Origin: Bacillus sp. es.034
GTDB lineage: Bacteria > Bacillota > Bacilli > Bacillales > Bacillaceae_B
Direction: 5' to 3'
DNA length: 64,000 nt
NCBI RefSeq assembly: GCF_002563655.1
Contig: NZ_PDIY01000001.1
Coordinates: forward strand, 2,516,001-2,580,000
The notes beneath the pieces are model-generated. The model was not told the DNA's origin. It was given only the letters and a program-made list of their open reading frames with translations, and did no database searches. How positions within the stretch are numbered: the stretch's first letter is position 1; the number at the start of each line of letters is the position of its first letter. This document shows positions 9,297 through 19,622 of the stretch, piece by piece. A program made the position numbers and the translations under genes.

Positions 9297-10610
9297 TTGG
9301 GTATTGAAAATATGAAAATGCCTCAGCTAGGGGAAAGTGTTACAGAAGGTACAATTAGTAAATGGTTGGTGTCACCTGGTGATACCGTTAATAAATACGA
9401 TCCGATAGCAGAAGTTCAAACAGATAAAGTAAATGCAGAAGTGCCATCTTCCTTCTCGGGTACCATTAAAGAATTAATCGCCGAAGAAGGGGACACTCTT
9501 GAAGTCGGGGAAATCATTTGCTCCATCGAAATTGAAGGTGGAGGCGCAACCCCTGCTGAAGAAACTCCGAAAGAAGAGCCTAAAGAGGAAGCGAAAGGGT
9601 CGGCACCTTCTAAGCCTAAGGCTCCAACGAGAGACAGCGGAAATAAAGCAAGGTATTCTCCAGCCGTATTAAAGCTGTCCCAAGAGCACGATATTGATTT
9701 GAATCAAGTGGAAGGCACCGGAAGCGGCGGCCGGATCACCCGTAAAGATTTAAAGAAGATCATCGAATCAGGCTCAATCCCGAAAGCGGGAGATGCCCCT
9801 GCACCTAAGAATGAAGCTCAGGCTCCACAACAAGCGCCGGTAAAAGAATCTGCACCAGTACAACCGGCTAAACAGCAAGCACCTGCAGCGAATGTCCCAA
9901 TCGTTCCTGGTGATATAGAGATCCCGGTTTCAGGCATCCGCAAAGCGATTGCCTCCAACATGGTACGCAGTAAACATGAAGCGCCTCATGCTTGGACGAT
10001 GATGGAAGTGGATGTAACCAACCTTGTTGACTACAGAAATTCACTTAAGACAGAATTCAAACAGCGTGAAGGATTCAATCTGACATTCTTCGCATTTTTC
10101 GTGAAAGCTGTCGCTCAGGCTCTTAAAGAGTACCCACAAATCAATTCCATGTGGGCTGGAGATAAGATCGTTCAGAAGAAGGACGTCAATCTTTCCATTG
10201 CAGTGGCCACAGATGATGCACTTTATGTTCCTGTGATCAAGAATGCTGACGAAAAAACAATCAAAGGAATCGCAAGAGAAATCACCGAGCTTGCAGGAAA
10301 AGTCCGCAGTGGTAAATTGACCTCTCAGGATATGCAGGGTGGAACATTTACGGTGAATAATACAGGGTCATTTGGCTCGGTACAATCGATGGGTATCATC
10401 AATTATCCACAGGCTGCGATCCTTCAAGTAGAATCGATCGTGAAACGTCCTGTCGTCATGAACAACGGAATGATTGCCGTTCGTGATATGGTGAACCTGT
10501 GTATGTCACTCGATCACCGCGTACTTGACGGTTTGGTATGCGGAAGATTCCTACAGCGAGTGAAAGAAATTTTAGAAAACACTTCGAAAGAAAATACATC
10601 TGTCTATTAA
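9297..10610 (+). CDS. bkdB: Dihydrolipoyl transacylase (E2) of the branched-chain keto acid complex
   Basis: The core subunit that carries acyl groups from E1 to CoA. From the N-terminus: a lipoyl domain with Lys44 in QTDKVNAE, a Pro/Glu/Ala/Lys-rich linker, a peripheral-subunit-binding domain (ARYSPAVLKLS, GSGGRITRKDL), a second flexible linker and the catalytic domain ending with the DHRVLDG active site. I start at TTG 9297 (437 residues), because GGGAGGG lies 8 bases before it. An upstream start inside bkdAB lacks a ribosome site. Last gene of the operon. Confidence 0.95.
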   Translation: MGIENMKMPQLGESVTEGTISKWLVSPGDTVNKYDPIAEVQTDKVNAEVPSSFSGTIKELIAEEGDTLEVGEIICSIEIEGGGATPAEETPKEEPKEEAKGSAPSKPKAPTRDSGNKARYSPAVLKLSQEHDIDLNQVEGTGSGGRITRKDLKKIIESGSIPKAGDAPAPKNEAQAPQQAPVKESAPVQPAKQQAPAANVPIVPGDIEIPVSGIRKAIASNMVRSKHEAPHAWTMMEVDVTNLVDYRNSLKTEFKQREGFNLTFFAFFVKAVAQALKEYPQINSMWAGDKIVQKKDVNLSIAVATDDALYVPVIKNADEKTIKGIAREITELAGKVRSGKLTSQDMQGGTFTVNNTGSFGSVQSMGIINYPQAAILQVESIVKRPVVMNNGMIAVRDMVNLCMSLDHRVLDGLVCGRFLQRVKEILENTSKENTSVY

Positions 10611-10617
10611 TAATGAT

Positions 10618-10654
10618 AAGGACTGACCCTGGGTGGTTGGTCCTTATTTTTTTT
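10618..10654 (+). terminator. Rho-independent terminator of the bkd operon
   Basis: An 11-base stem with two G-U pairs (10618-10628 with 10635-10645), a 6-base loop and a run of T from 10647. It follows the bkdB stop by 8 bases. Confidence 0.9.
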
Positions 10655-11027
10655 ATGAATTTAGATAGAATGACTTATTAAACAAGGTTCGTCCCCACCA
10701 AAATCCGGGAAAAACAACCCTAATATAACTGGAAGAATATTCTAATGTGACATTTCAGTTTACTATGCAGGTCGTATTTCTGATGCCTCCTCAAAGAAAT
10801 TCCCACTATGAATCTTCTCGCTCATTTTTTCTTTCCTTCATTTTTTAAAAGAGACATACCCTCCACTTTCATCCTACTAAATCTGAAGATCACCCTGGAA
10901 TATTCCTGAAGTTATATTATATGAGTGACTTTATACTTATAAAAATAAGGGGATTCGTGACTTTTCAACCAATTACTGAATTTTCAGATTTATTTCGACA
11001 TCAACTTACAACATTTTACATTTAGAC
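10655..11027. other. Gene-free spacer between bkdB and the protease
   Basis: An AT-rich stretch with no ORF supported by a ribosome site and no strong repeat. At 10979-10993 AATTTTCAGATTTAT matches the CodY motif in 11 of 15 positions, with the left half perfect, 35 bases ahead of the predicted protease promoter. That is weak evidence for a CodY site. Nothing else is seen. Confidence 0.5.
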
Positions 11028-11056
11028 TTGGTTATCTTTGGTTTAACACCTACTAT
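11028..11056 (+). promoter_or_regulatory. Candidate sigma-A promoter of the secreted protease gene
   Basis: TTGGTT (11028-11033), a 17-base spacer and TACTAT (11051-11056), about 70 bases before the ATG. The elements are moderately close to consensus. Secreted proteases of this type are usually growth-phase controlled. Confidence 0.45.
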
Positions 11057-11124
11057 TTTCCAAAGTTGGTGTTCGAAGGAGGTGACGGGTGGTTGGATTT
11101 ATAAAAAGACTGGGAGGGAATTAG

Positions 11125-14100
11125 ATGTCTGGAAGAAAACGTAAGGCAAGATGGTTATCCATTGTACTCACCTTAGTCATGTTTGTCCCCTTGATGTTTC
11201 CATTCAATGCAGGGGCGGCGAATACCTCACAAGCGGCTATATCGAAAGAAAAGCCATCCACATCAGCAAATGAATCAGCAAAAGTAAGTCCACAATCAAA
11301 AATCACAACAACATTACAGGAACAATTTAAGAAAAAGGAACAGGTCACATACTTAGTGAAATTCAAGGATAAGGTAGATACGGAAGCTGTATCTAAAAAG
11401 GCGGCTGAAACAGCGAAAAAGCAGAAACTGTCTGCTAATAATAAGAAATTATTAAAACGGAATATGGTCGTCTCAGAGCTCCGCGCTAAAGCCCTTGAAT
11501 CTCAAGCAGAAGTGAAGAAATACTTAGCGAAAGAAAAGAAGTCAGGTGCAGTGAAGGAAATCAAAGACTTCTATGTTGTAAACGGAATGGCCGTTACAAG
11601 TACAAAGAAAGTCATGGAGAAGATTTCAACCTTTGCTGAAGTGGAAAAAATCCTGCCAAATGAAACGAGACAAATTATCCAGCCGGCAAAGGCAAAGGCC
11701 TCTTCATCCGCAGTGTTGGATAAAGAAGCCCCAAACACCCCGGCATCGATCGAGTGGAACATCGATCGGGTTGGAGCACCGGCGGTCTGGGAAATGGGAA
11801 TCGATGGAGCAGGAACCGTCATTGCCTCCATTGACACCGGGGTACAGTGGAATCACCCGGCATTAAAAGAAAAATATAGGGGGTATGACCCTCAGAACCC
11901 GGATTCACCGGACAACGAATTCAACTGGTTTGATGCAACGGCAGGACAGAGTGCGCCATATGACGATCAGGGTCATGGAACACACACTGTCGGTACAATG
12001 GTCGGGTCTGAACCCGATGGCAGCAATCAAATCGGTGTAGCGCCGGGTGCCAAGTGGATCGCGGTCAAAGCGTTCACGGCCGATGGTGGTACCGATGTAG
12101 ACTTACTGGAAGCGGGAGAATGGATTCTGGCACCTAAAGATGCTGAAGGAAATCCTCATCCTGAAATGGCTCCAGATGTTGTCAATAACTCATGGGGTGG
12201 TGGAGCCGGCCTCGATGAATGGTACCGGGATATGGTCAGTGCGTGGAGAGCGGCAGAAATATTCCCTGAGTTCTCTGCAGGAAACACAACGCTATTCAAT
12301 CCGGGAGGACCAGGATCGATTGCGAATCCGGCTAACTACCCTGAGTCATTCGCAACAGGTGCAACGGATATCAACGATCAATTGGGAAGCTTCTCATTAC
12401 AGGGACCTTCTCCTTATGAGGAAATCAAGCCTGAGATTGCCGCACCGGGAGTAAATATCCGCTCTTCCGTCCCAGGTGGCAATTATGAAGGAGGCTGGAA
12501 TGGAACATCGATGGCTGGTCCACACGTAACGGCAGTCGCTGCCCTGTTGCGACAAGTGGATGCAAGCTTAACGGTAGATGAAATCGAAGAAATCCTTATG
12601 TCCACCGCTGTCCCTTTAACAGACGGAACATTCCCGGAATCTCCAAATAACGGGTATGGACACGGCTTGGTCAATGCGTTTGATGCAGTATCCTCCGTTA
12701 TGAGCGGAATCGGTAAAGTAAAAGGACAGGTTTCAAAAGAAGGCGATGACACGGAAGCTCCTGTCATCAGTCATGACGCACCACAAGAAGCATTCAAAGA
12801 AATGAATCTGCCATTACAGGCAGAAGCAAGTGATAATGTCAGCGTGACGAATGTAACACTGAATTATCAAAATCAGGAAGGTGGATGGGTAGAAGTTGAA
12901 GCAAGCAGAACTTCAGGCGACTACACATCAGGAACGTATGAGGCGGTCATCCCGGGTGAGGATCTCACAGGAGATCAGGTCACGTACAAGTGGGTTGCGA
13001 CGGACTTCGGTGGAAATGAAGTCGAATCTGATACGTACACTGTAAACTTGCTACCGGGTATCACAGTTGGATATGAGCAGGACTTCGAATCAGACCCGAC
13101 TGGTTGGACATCGTACGGTCCAGGGAACAGCTGGGAATGGGGCGTACCGGCGAGTGGTCCGGGAAATGCTTCTTCAGGAGAAAAAGTATATGCCACCAAC
13201 TTAGACGGAACGTATGACAATAGTGCGAATATGTCACTTCAGATGCCTCCGATCGATTTACCTGATGGAGAGAGCTTCTTACAATTTAAACAGTGGCATG
13301 AACTGGAACGCAACTATGACTACGGTCATGTGTTTGTATCCACTGATGGAGAAGAGTGGACGCAGGCACTGCGCGTGAATGGAAATACCGACGGATGGGT
13401 AGACGGTGAAGTGGATTTGAGTCAGTATGCAGGTCAACGTGTATACATTGCGTTCAACGTTACCTCCGATGGAAGTGTCACGAAACAAGGCTGGTACCTT
13501 GATGATGTGAAGCTTAGCGCGGAATCAAATCTTCCAGCCAAGAAAATGAATCTTGGTCTGAAATCGAAGGATGAAAAATCATCATCTGTATCGAAAAAGC
13601 CAAGTGTAAATCCAGCCAAGATTACAGTGAAAAATGACGTAAAGAAAGATGATAAGACGGATGAATCAGGTCCGGCCCCTGTCCTTCTTCCGCTGCAAGC
13701 AGAGGTAAGTATATTGGAAACGGGTCGTTCCGTTTATACAAATCCTGCAAATGGATCATACGAAATGACTCATGCAGCAGGTGAATTCACATTGCAGGCA
13801 TCCACATACGGCTACAGATCCGAAACACAAAGTGTGACGATTGAAGCCGATCAAACATCTACTGCCAACTTCACCCTTGAAGAAATCCCTCAAGGGAATA
13901 TTACCGGAACCGTCACGAACGAAGTAACGGGAGAACCGGTTGAAGGAGCAACGGTCCTTGTTCTTGAAGATGCCGTAGTAGAGCCGGTTGAAACAAATGC
14001 AAATGGAGAATATGAATTAGAAGCATACGAAGGGGATTACACCCTGAAAGTGGTTGCGCCTTACTACTATAGTAAGGAAGTGAGCGTCACTGTTGAAGGC

Positions 14101-15477
14101 GGGGAAGTCACAACCGCCGATGTATCTTTAGAACCGTTCATCGGGTATCCAGGTGAGATCGGGTACGATGATGGAACAGCAGAAAATGCACGGGCATTCT
14201 ATGATGCTGGAAACGGCTGGGCCGTCAAGATGTCCCTTGAAGAAGGAAATGATACGGCACTTGTGACAGGCGGACTATTCCGCTTCTGGGATACTGAATG
14301 GCCTGTACCAGGAGGGACAGAGTTCCAGGTTGCCGTCTATGATGCAACTGGACCTGACGGGGCACCTGGTAAGAAAATCGCCGGTCCATTCGATGGAACC
14401 GCGTTGCGTAACGGTGAATGGACGCATGTGGACCTTAGTGAGCACGGCATCATGGTCGAAGGAGACTTCTATATGGTGTACATTCAGTCTGCACCGAATC
14501 CGAATGCACCTGGACTTGGTACAGATGAAGATGGCGAATATGCTGCAAGAAGCTGGCAGTTCGTTGGAGGAGCCTGGTCGCAGGCACCGGAAGATGAGGG
14601 GAACTACATGATTCGCGCAACAGTGAATTACGAAGTGACGGCACCGGTCATTACTTCACCGAAGGATGGATCTTTCACTAATAAGGATTCCGTTACGGTT
14701 GAAGGGACTTCTGCCCCGACTACGACCGTTCATCTCTTTAATGGAGAAGAAGAAGTAGCGACAGCAGACACCGGTGAGGATGGAACATTCTCTGCTGATG
14801 TTTCCCTGCATGAGGGTGAGAATGTATTAACCGCCAAGGCAGCGACGGAACAGGGCATGACGGGGCCATCGGATGCTGTGACGGTGACACTTGATCAAGT
14901 GAAGCCGGAACTTGCCATCACCTCACCGGAGGATGGTATGAAAACGAATCGTGAAGCGATCACGGTTAAAGGAACCATCGCGGATGAAAATCTTGCATGG
15001 GTGAAAGTGAATGGTGAGAAAGCTTCTGTCAAAGACGGAGAGTTCAGTCATCGAATCCTGCTGAATGAAGGGGAAAATGTCATTGCGGTAGTCGCGAAAG
15101 ATAAAGCAGGAAATAAAAAGAAACAAAAAGTGACGGTACTAGCGAAATTTGGTGACATTGAGATCGAGAATCTTCTTCCTGCAGAAGATAAAGAACTGAA
15201 GAAGGGTGAATCCGTCAAGATCGAATTTGACAGTGAGCCTGGATTGGACGCGACATTTGTCATTCAAATGCCTCTGACAAATGCAAGGTCCCAAGTCACA
15301 AACGCCACTGAACTCCCAATGATGGAAACATCAGATGGTCATTATGAAGGGTACTATACGGCTACTTCGAATGTGAAGGCGCCGGGAGCCGTGATTGAAG
15401 TGAAAGTTTCCGATGATTATGGGAATGTCACGACTCAGCGTGCTGAAGGTAAATTATATATCAATTCAAAAAAATAA
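11125..15477 (+). CDS. bpr: Secreted subtilisin-family serine protease, bacillopeptidase F type
   Basis: A 1450-residue preproenzyme. The signal peptide is residues 1-32 (a positively charged start, a hydrophobic core and an AGAA-type cleavage region). An inhibitor-I9-like propeptide follows. The S8 catalytic domain has Asp237 (SIDTG), His284 (GHGTHTVG) and Ser462 (GTSMAGPH). The large C-terminal half holds a MAM/immune-inhibitor-A-like beta domain (about 650-800), a Lys-rich linker, two carboxypeptidase-regulatory-like repeats and Ig-like modules with PVITSPKDGS and LAITSPEDGM. B. subtilis Bpr is of comparable size (about 1430). The start has GGGAGG 7 bases before ATG. It stands alone with its own promoter and terminator. 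Confidence 0.9.
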   Translation: MSGRKRKARWLSIVLTLVMFVPLMFPFNAGAANTSQAAISKEKPSTSANESAKVSPQSKITTTLQEQFKKKEQVTYLVKFKDKVDTEAVSKKAAETAKKQKLSANNKKLLKRNMVVSELRAKALESQAEVKKYLAKEKKSGAVKEIKDFYVVNGMAVTSTKKVMEKISTFAEVEKILPNETRQIIQPAKAKASSSAVLDKEAPNTPASIEWNIDRVGAPAVWEMGIDGAGTVIASIDTGVQWNHPALKEKYRGYDPQNPDSPDNEFNWFDATAGQSAPYDDQGHGTHTVGTMVGSEPDGSNQIGVAPGAKWIAVKAFTADGGTDVDLLEAGEWILAPKDAEGNPHPEMAPDVVNNSWGGGAGLDEWYRDMVSAWRAAEIFPEFSAGNTTLFNPGGPGSIANPANYPESFATGATDINDQLGSFSLQGPSPYEEIKPEIAAPGVNIRSSVPGGNYEGGWNGTSMAGPHVTAVAALLRQVDASLTVDEIEEILMSTAVPLTDGTFPESPNNGYGHGLVNAFDAVSSVMSGIGKVKGQVSKEGDDTEAPVISHDAPQEAFKEMNLPLQAEASDNVSVTNVTLNYQNQEGGWVEVEASRTSGDYTSGTYEAVIPGEDLTGDQVTYKWVATDFGGNEVESDTYTVNLLPGITVGYEQDFESDPTGWTSYGPGNSWEWGVPASGPGNASSGEKVYATNLDGTYDNSANMSLQMPPIDLPDGESFLQFKQWHELERNYDYGHVFVSTDGEEWTQALRVNGNTDGWVDGEVDLSQYAGQRVYIAFNVTSDGSVTKQGWYLDDVKLSAESNLPAKKMNLGLKSKDEKSSSVSKKPSVNPAKITVKNDVKKDDKTDESGPAPVLLPLQAEVSILETGRSVYTNPANGSYEMTHAAGEFTLQASTYGYRSETQSVTIEADQTSTANFTLEEIPQGNITGTVTNEVTGEPVEGATVLVLEDAVVEPVETNANGEYELEAYEGDYTLKVVAPYYYSKEVSVTVEGGEVTTADVSLEPFIGYPGEIGYDDGTAENARAFYDAGNGWAVKMSLEEGNDTALVTGGLFRFWDTEWPVPGGTEFQVAVYDATGPDGAPGKKIAGPFDGTALRNGEWTHVDLSEHGIMVEGDFYMVYIQSAPNPNAPGLGTDEDGEYAARSWQFVGGAWSQAPEDEGNYMIRATVNYEVTAPVITSPKDGSFTNKDSVTVEGTSAPTTTVHLFNGEEEVATADTGEDGTFSADVSLHEGENVLTAKAATEQGMTGPSDAVTVTLDQVKPELAITSPEDGMKTNREAITVKGTIADENLAWVKVNGEKASVKDGEFSHRILLNEGENVIAVVAKDKAGNKKKQKVTVLAKFGDIEIENLLPAEDKELKKGESVKIEFDSEPGLDATFVIQMPLTNARSQVTNATELPMMETSDGHYEGYYTATSNVKAPGAVIEVKVSDDYGNVTTQRAEGKLYINSKK

Positions 15478-15486
15478 GCTTGGTGG

Positions 15487-15523
15487 GAAGAAGAGTTGGA
15501 ACGTCCAACTCTTCTTCTTTTTT
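15487..15523 (+). terminator. Terminator of the protease gene
   Basis: A perfect 14-base stem (15487-15500 with 15504-15517), a 3-base loop and a T-run. It lies 10 bases after the stop codon. Confidence 0.95.
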
Positions 15524-15642
15524 ATACTCATTTTCTTGAGAGATTGATGAAAGGAGTTTTATATACTAAAATAGTATTAGTATAAACATTTTGAATTTTC
15601 AAAGGGATGCTGGCTTATTTAGAAGAATCTTAATGAACATTT

Positions 15643-15657
15643 ATGTAAACGATTACA
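15643..15657 (+). promoter_or_regulatory. cre site (CcpA) upstream of mutA
   Basis: ATGTAAACGATTACA fits the WTGNAANCGNWNNCW catabolite-responsive element at every fixed position. It lies 26 bases before the mutA ATG, within the likely leader or promoter region, a placement typical of CcpA repression. Binding is not shown. Confidence 0.75.
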
Positions 15658-15682
15658 AAAAAGCTTACGGAAGAGGGGTACT

Positions 15683-17479
15683 ATGAAGCTTAGTGATATG
15701 AAAAGCCAATCATTCAGTCGTCATACGCTGTCACAATGGGAGGAAGCGGCTGAAAAAGCGTTAAAGGGGAAGGGAATCAGTTCCTTACATACAAGCACAT
15801 ATGAAAATATTGATCTTAAACCGTTATATACAAAAGAAGATGTCCGTAGTCTGGATAGAGTGAAAGACTATATTCCAAATGTAGAAGGAAGGTTGGAGCG
15901 CGCTTCTAAGTGGTTTATCGCCCAGTCAATCAAAAGGGATTCATGGGAAGAACTGACAACGGCTGTGAAGGATGCTTTATCACGGGGGCAGAACTGTCTT
16001 TCATTTTCCATTGGGGATCTACAGAAGGAAGAACATCTCAATCGATTTTTGAAAGAATTGATAAGTTTCGATACTCCGATCTTTTCAATTGATAAAAAGA
16101 CATCGTTATCCATCATTGGAAGGGAAGAGGTACGAGAATGGAAGGGGATGTATGGAATTGTTGGATTCGATCCCCTGTCAGAAGGGGAATGGGCGGATGA
16201 AAATAGATTAGAAGAATGGTTGAAGGTTGTAGAAGAAGCCGATAAGCACCTTCCTGATGTAAAGACCATAATCGTCAATTCTGCACCCTATCATAACAAA
16301 GGCGCAAGTGCCACCCAGGAGCTGGCCTTGGCACTAAGTGAGGGTGTCGCTTATATTGAGGCCCTTCAAGAAAAAAACTGGACCCTTGAGAAGGCAGCTG
16401 AAAAGATGCATTTTCACTTTGCAGTGGGCAGTCATTTCTTTATGGAGATGGCGAAAATCAGGGCATTCAAGAAATTGTGGCAAGAGGTCTTGTCTTCTTA
16501 TGGGGTGGCAGAGGGCGTGATCTCCAGTGCTATCAGTATCAGTGCAGAAACGTCCCGATTTAATAAATCTACATTAGATTCCTATGTGAATATGCTTCGC
16601 GGTGGTGGAGAAGCCTTTTCTGCCATTCTCGCAGGCGTCGATTATTTGGTTGTGGCTCCGTTCAATGAAGTGAGTGAAGAGGTAAATCCATTTTCTGAAA
16701 GGATTGCAAGAAATACTCAACTTATCCTCGGGGAAGAAGCCCATCTGGATAAAGTCATCGACCCAGGAGGCGGCTCTTACTATGTGGAATGGCTATCAGA
16801 AGAAGTCGGCAAGCTAGCGTGGAAGGAATTTCAACACATTGATGAAAAAGGGGGGATGCTTGTCTCCCTGAAAGATGGTTCTATTGAAAGTCAAATTACA
16901 AGAGTGAGAGACGCCCGGATTCATGATTTAGCCACTCGGAAGAATTCAATGATCGGGACGAATATCTATGCAAACCTGGAAGAAAGCCTGCCTGATAGAC
17001 AGTCGACTTCGGAAGAACGGTTGTCCCTTCCTTTTGAAAATTTAAGGAGTCGGGCACAGAAGCTCACAAGGAAGCCAGTGGCTGGTCTGATCGGTTTAGG
17101 AGAGTTGAAGGCCCATAAGCCCCGTGCAGACTTTGTGAAAGGTTTTTTAGCCACGGGAGGTATTCATGCACATCAGAGTAAAGAATGCTTGTCAAAGGAA
17201 GATCTCCTTCAATTTGTAGAAGAAACCCGGTATCCGTACTATGTAGTATGTGGGAAAGATGAAGAATATCATGATCAATTAGCAATGATCGTTGAATCGA
17301 TCCATCAAATAGATGGAGACGTTATGATCGACATAGCAGGGAAAATACCTGATGAAGAGAGAAGTAAGTGGGAACGCATGGGATTGAACGGGTCCATCTA
17401 CAATAAACAGAACATACTTGAAAAAATGGATGAGCTTTTAATCATCTGGGAGGAGGGGAAGTACAGTGAAGAAGCCTGA
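15683..17479 (+). CDS. mutA: Methylmalonyl-CoA mutase, small (beta) subunit
   Basis: A 598-residue protein resembling the TIM-barrel part of the mutase, with [21 protein letters not shown] and ARNTQLIL. The B12-binding region at the C-terminus is degenerate: the DxHxxG motif is missing, as is normal for this subunit. It pairs with MutB to interconvert methylmalonyl-CoA and succinyl-CoA. The ribosome site AGAGGGG lies 6 bases before the ATG. It overlaps mutB by 14 bases, and a cre site precedes it. I saw no cobalamin riboswitch in the leader. Confidence 0.93.
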   Translation: MKLSDMKSQSFSRHTLSQWEEAAEKALKGKGISSLHTSTYENIDLKPLYTKEDVRSLDRVKDYIPNVEGRLERASKWFIAQSIKRDSWEELTTAVKDALSRGQNCLSFSIGDLQKEEHLNRFLKELISFDTPIFSIDKKTSLSIIGREEVREWKGMYGIVGFDPLSEGEWADENRLEEWLKVVEEADKHLPDVKTIIVNSAPYHNKGASATQELALALSEGVAYIEALQEKNWTLEKAAEKMHFHFAVGSHFFMEMAKIRAFKKLWQEVLSSYGVAEGVISSAISISAETSRFNKSTLDSYVNMLRGGGEAFSAILAGVDYLVVAPFNEVSEEVNPFSERIARNTQLILGEEAHLDKVIDPGGGSYYVEWLSEEVGKLAWKEFQHIDEKGGMLVSLKDGSIESQITRVRDARIHDLATRKNSMIGTNIYANLEESLPDRQSTSEERLSLPFENLRSRAQKLTRKPVAGLIGLGELKAHKPRADFVKGFLATGGIHAHQSKECLSKEDLLQFVEETRYPYYVVCGKDEEYHDQLAMIVESIHQIDGDVMIDIAGKIPDEERSKWERMGLNGSIYNKQNILEKMDELLIIWEEGKYSEEA

Positions 17480-19622
17480 TTGGCAACTAATCAACCCATA
17501 TGCAAATGAGGGAGAAACGAGTAAGGTTTCCCCTTCGGACAAAACCTATGTGACGAATGAAAAAATCTCTATAAAGCCACTTTATTCAGGGGAGGACACA
17601 AAGAATATTACTCATGAAGGAGATCTTCCAGGTCTTGCTCCATACACGAGGGGTCCGTACCCTACGATGTATGTGAACCGTCCATGGACGGTCAGGCAAT
17701 ATGCAGGGTTCTCAACGGCAGAAGAGAGCAATGCTTTTTATCGGAGAAACTTAAGCATGGGGCAGAAAGGTTTGTCGGTGGCGTTCGACCTGGCCACTCA
17801 TCGCGGCTATGATTCCGATCATCCAAGGGTTGTAGGAGATGTAGGGAAAGCGGGGGTAGCCATTGATTCGATACTGGATATGAAGATTCTGTTTGACGGA
17901 ATTCCCCTTGATCAAATGTCTGTTTCCATGACGATGAACGGTGCCGTGCTTCCAATCCTTGCGTTTTATATTGTGACGGCAGAAGAGCAGGGTGTTTCAC
18001 AGGATAAACTGTCCGGTACGATTCAAAATGATATTTTGAAAGAATATATGGTACGGAACACATACATTTATCCACCTGAGACGTCCATGAAGATCATTGC
18101 TGATATTTTTGAATACACATCGAAGCATATGCCGAAGTTCAATAGCATCAGTATTTCAGGGTATCACATGCAGGAGGCGGGTGCACCAGCTGATATTGAG
18201 CTTGCGTATACACTGGCGGATGGCCTTGAATACGTCCGGACCGGATTGAAAGCGGGAATTGATATCGATTCCTTCGCTCCCAGACTCTCATTCTTCTGGG
18301 CGATCGGCATGAACTATTTCATGGAAGTGGCGAAGATGAGGGCGGCACGAAGGATCTGGGCCAAGATGATGAAGACATTCCATCCTCAGAATCCTAAGTC
18401 GATGGCGCTAAGGACCCACTCCCAAACATCCGGGTGGAGTTTGACGGAGCAAGATCCTTATAATAACGTCGTTCGTACGTTACTTGAAGCGCATGCAGCG
18501 GCCATGGGGCATACGCAATCCCTTCACACCAATGCACTCGACGAAGCGATTGCCCTGCCAACAGATTTTTCGGCCAGGATCGCCCGTAATACACAGCTGT
18601 TTCTTCAAGAAGAGACCGGTATTACAAAAGTGATCGACCCATGGGCCGGTTCCCACTATGTCGAGACACTGACTCATCAGCTGATGGAAAAGGCATGGGA
18701 GCATATTGAAGAAATCGAAGAACTCGGAGGCATGACGAAGGCCATTGAAACGGGTCTGCCGAAGATGCGCATCGAGGAAGCCGCTGCAAGAAGGCAGGCA
18801 ATGATCGATTCAGGGGACGAGTCCATCATCGGAGTGAATAAATACCGTCTGGATAAAGAAGATCCGATTGAAACACTGGACATCGATAATACGGTGGTTA
18901 GACAGAAGCAGATTGAACGGATCCAGAAGTTGAAAGAAGAACGAAATGAAGAGAAAGTCACTGAAACTCTGGAAGCTTTGACGCGAACTGCAGAAACAGG
19001 CGAAGGGAACCTCCTTGAAAAAGCCGTCGATGCGGCAAGGGCACGTGCCACTTTAGGAGAAATCTCCGATGCAATAGAAAAAGTTTCCGGAAGGCATAAA
19101 GCGACGATCCGGAGTATAAGCGGGGTGTACAGTTCGAATTTCTCAAATGAACAGGAAATCAACGTCGTGAAAGAGATGACGGAAGAATTTCTGGAGAACG
19201 AAGGAAGAAGACCCCGTATCCTCATTGCCAAGATGGGGCAGGACGGCCATGACAGGGGGGCAAAAGTGATCAGTACGGCATTTGCCGATCTTGGATTCGA
19301 TGTGGACATCGGCCCGTTGTTCCAAACCCCTGAAGAGACGGCTCTGCAGGCCGTTGAAAATGATGTACATGTCATTGGAGTCAGTTCATTGGCCGCCGGT
19401 CATAAAACGCTTCTGCCTCAATTAGTGGCGGAACTGAAGAAACTTGGAAGGGAAGACATCCTTGTCGTCATCGGCGGGGTGATTCCAGCGGGTGACTATG
19501 ACTTCTTATTATCTAACGGGGCATCTGCCGTCTTTGGCCCTGGAACAATCATTCCTGTAGCCGCACAAAAGGTGATCAAAGAAATTTATGAAGTGCTCGG
19601 CTATGAGGAAGTGGCTGAATAA
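17466..19622 (+). CDS. mutB: Methylmalonyl-CoA mutase, large (alpha) subunit
   Basis: The catalytic, adenosylcobalamin-binding subunit, 718 residues. The N-terminal part has the CoA-channel motif [21 protein letters not shown], and the barrel contains [11 protein letters not shown] and [11 protein letters not shown]. The C-terminal B12 domain has DGHDRG with the cobalt-ligand His595, followed by the SSLAAGH and GGVIPAGDY loops. The start is GTG with GGAGGGG 8 bases upstream, inside the end of mutA. Its stop overlaps the meaB start (TAATG), so the three genes are translationally linked. Confidence 0.96.
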   Translation: MKKPDWQLINPYANEGETSKVSPSDKTYVTNEKISIKPLYSGEDTKNITHEGDLPGLAPYTRGPYPTMYVNRPWTVRQYAGFSTAEESNAFYRRNLSMGQKGLSVAFDLATHRGYDSDHPRVVGDVGKAGVAIDSILDMKILFDGIPLDQMSVSMTMNGAVLPILAFYIVTAEEQGVSQDKLSGTIQNDILKEYMVRNTYIYPPETSMKIIADIFEYTSKHMPKFNSISISGYHMQEAGAPADIELAYTLADGLEYVRTGLKAGIDIDSFAPRLSFFWAIGMNYFMEVAKMRAARRIWAKMMKTFHPQNPKSMALRTHSQTSGWSLTEQDPYNNVVRTLLEAHAAAMGHTQSLHTNALDEAIALPTDFSARIARNTQLFLQEETGITKVIDPWAGSHYVETLTHQLMEKAWEHIEEIEELGGMTKAIETGLPKMRIEEAAARRQAMIDSGDESIIGVNKYRLDKEDPIETLDIDNTVVRQKQIERIQKLKEERNEEKVTETLEALTRTAETGEGNLLEKAVDAARARATLGEISDAIEKVSGRHKATIRSISGVYSSNFSNEQEINVVKEMTEEFLENEGRRPRILIAKMGQDGHDRGAKVISTAFADLGFDVDIGPLFQTPEETALQAVENDVHVIGVSSLAAGHKTLLPQLVAELKKLGREDILVVIGGVIPAGDYDFLLSNGASAVFGPGTIIPVAAQKVIKEIYEVLGYEEVAE

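Noticed and set aside
18677..19375. Long open frame (232 codons) on the minus strand inside mutB
   Set aside because: It lies fully antisense to a well-supported gene, its product has serine-rich low-complexity composition and no motif, and no ribosome site precedes it.
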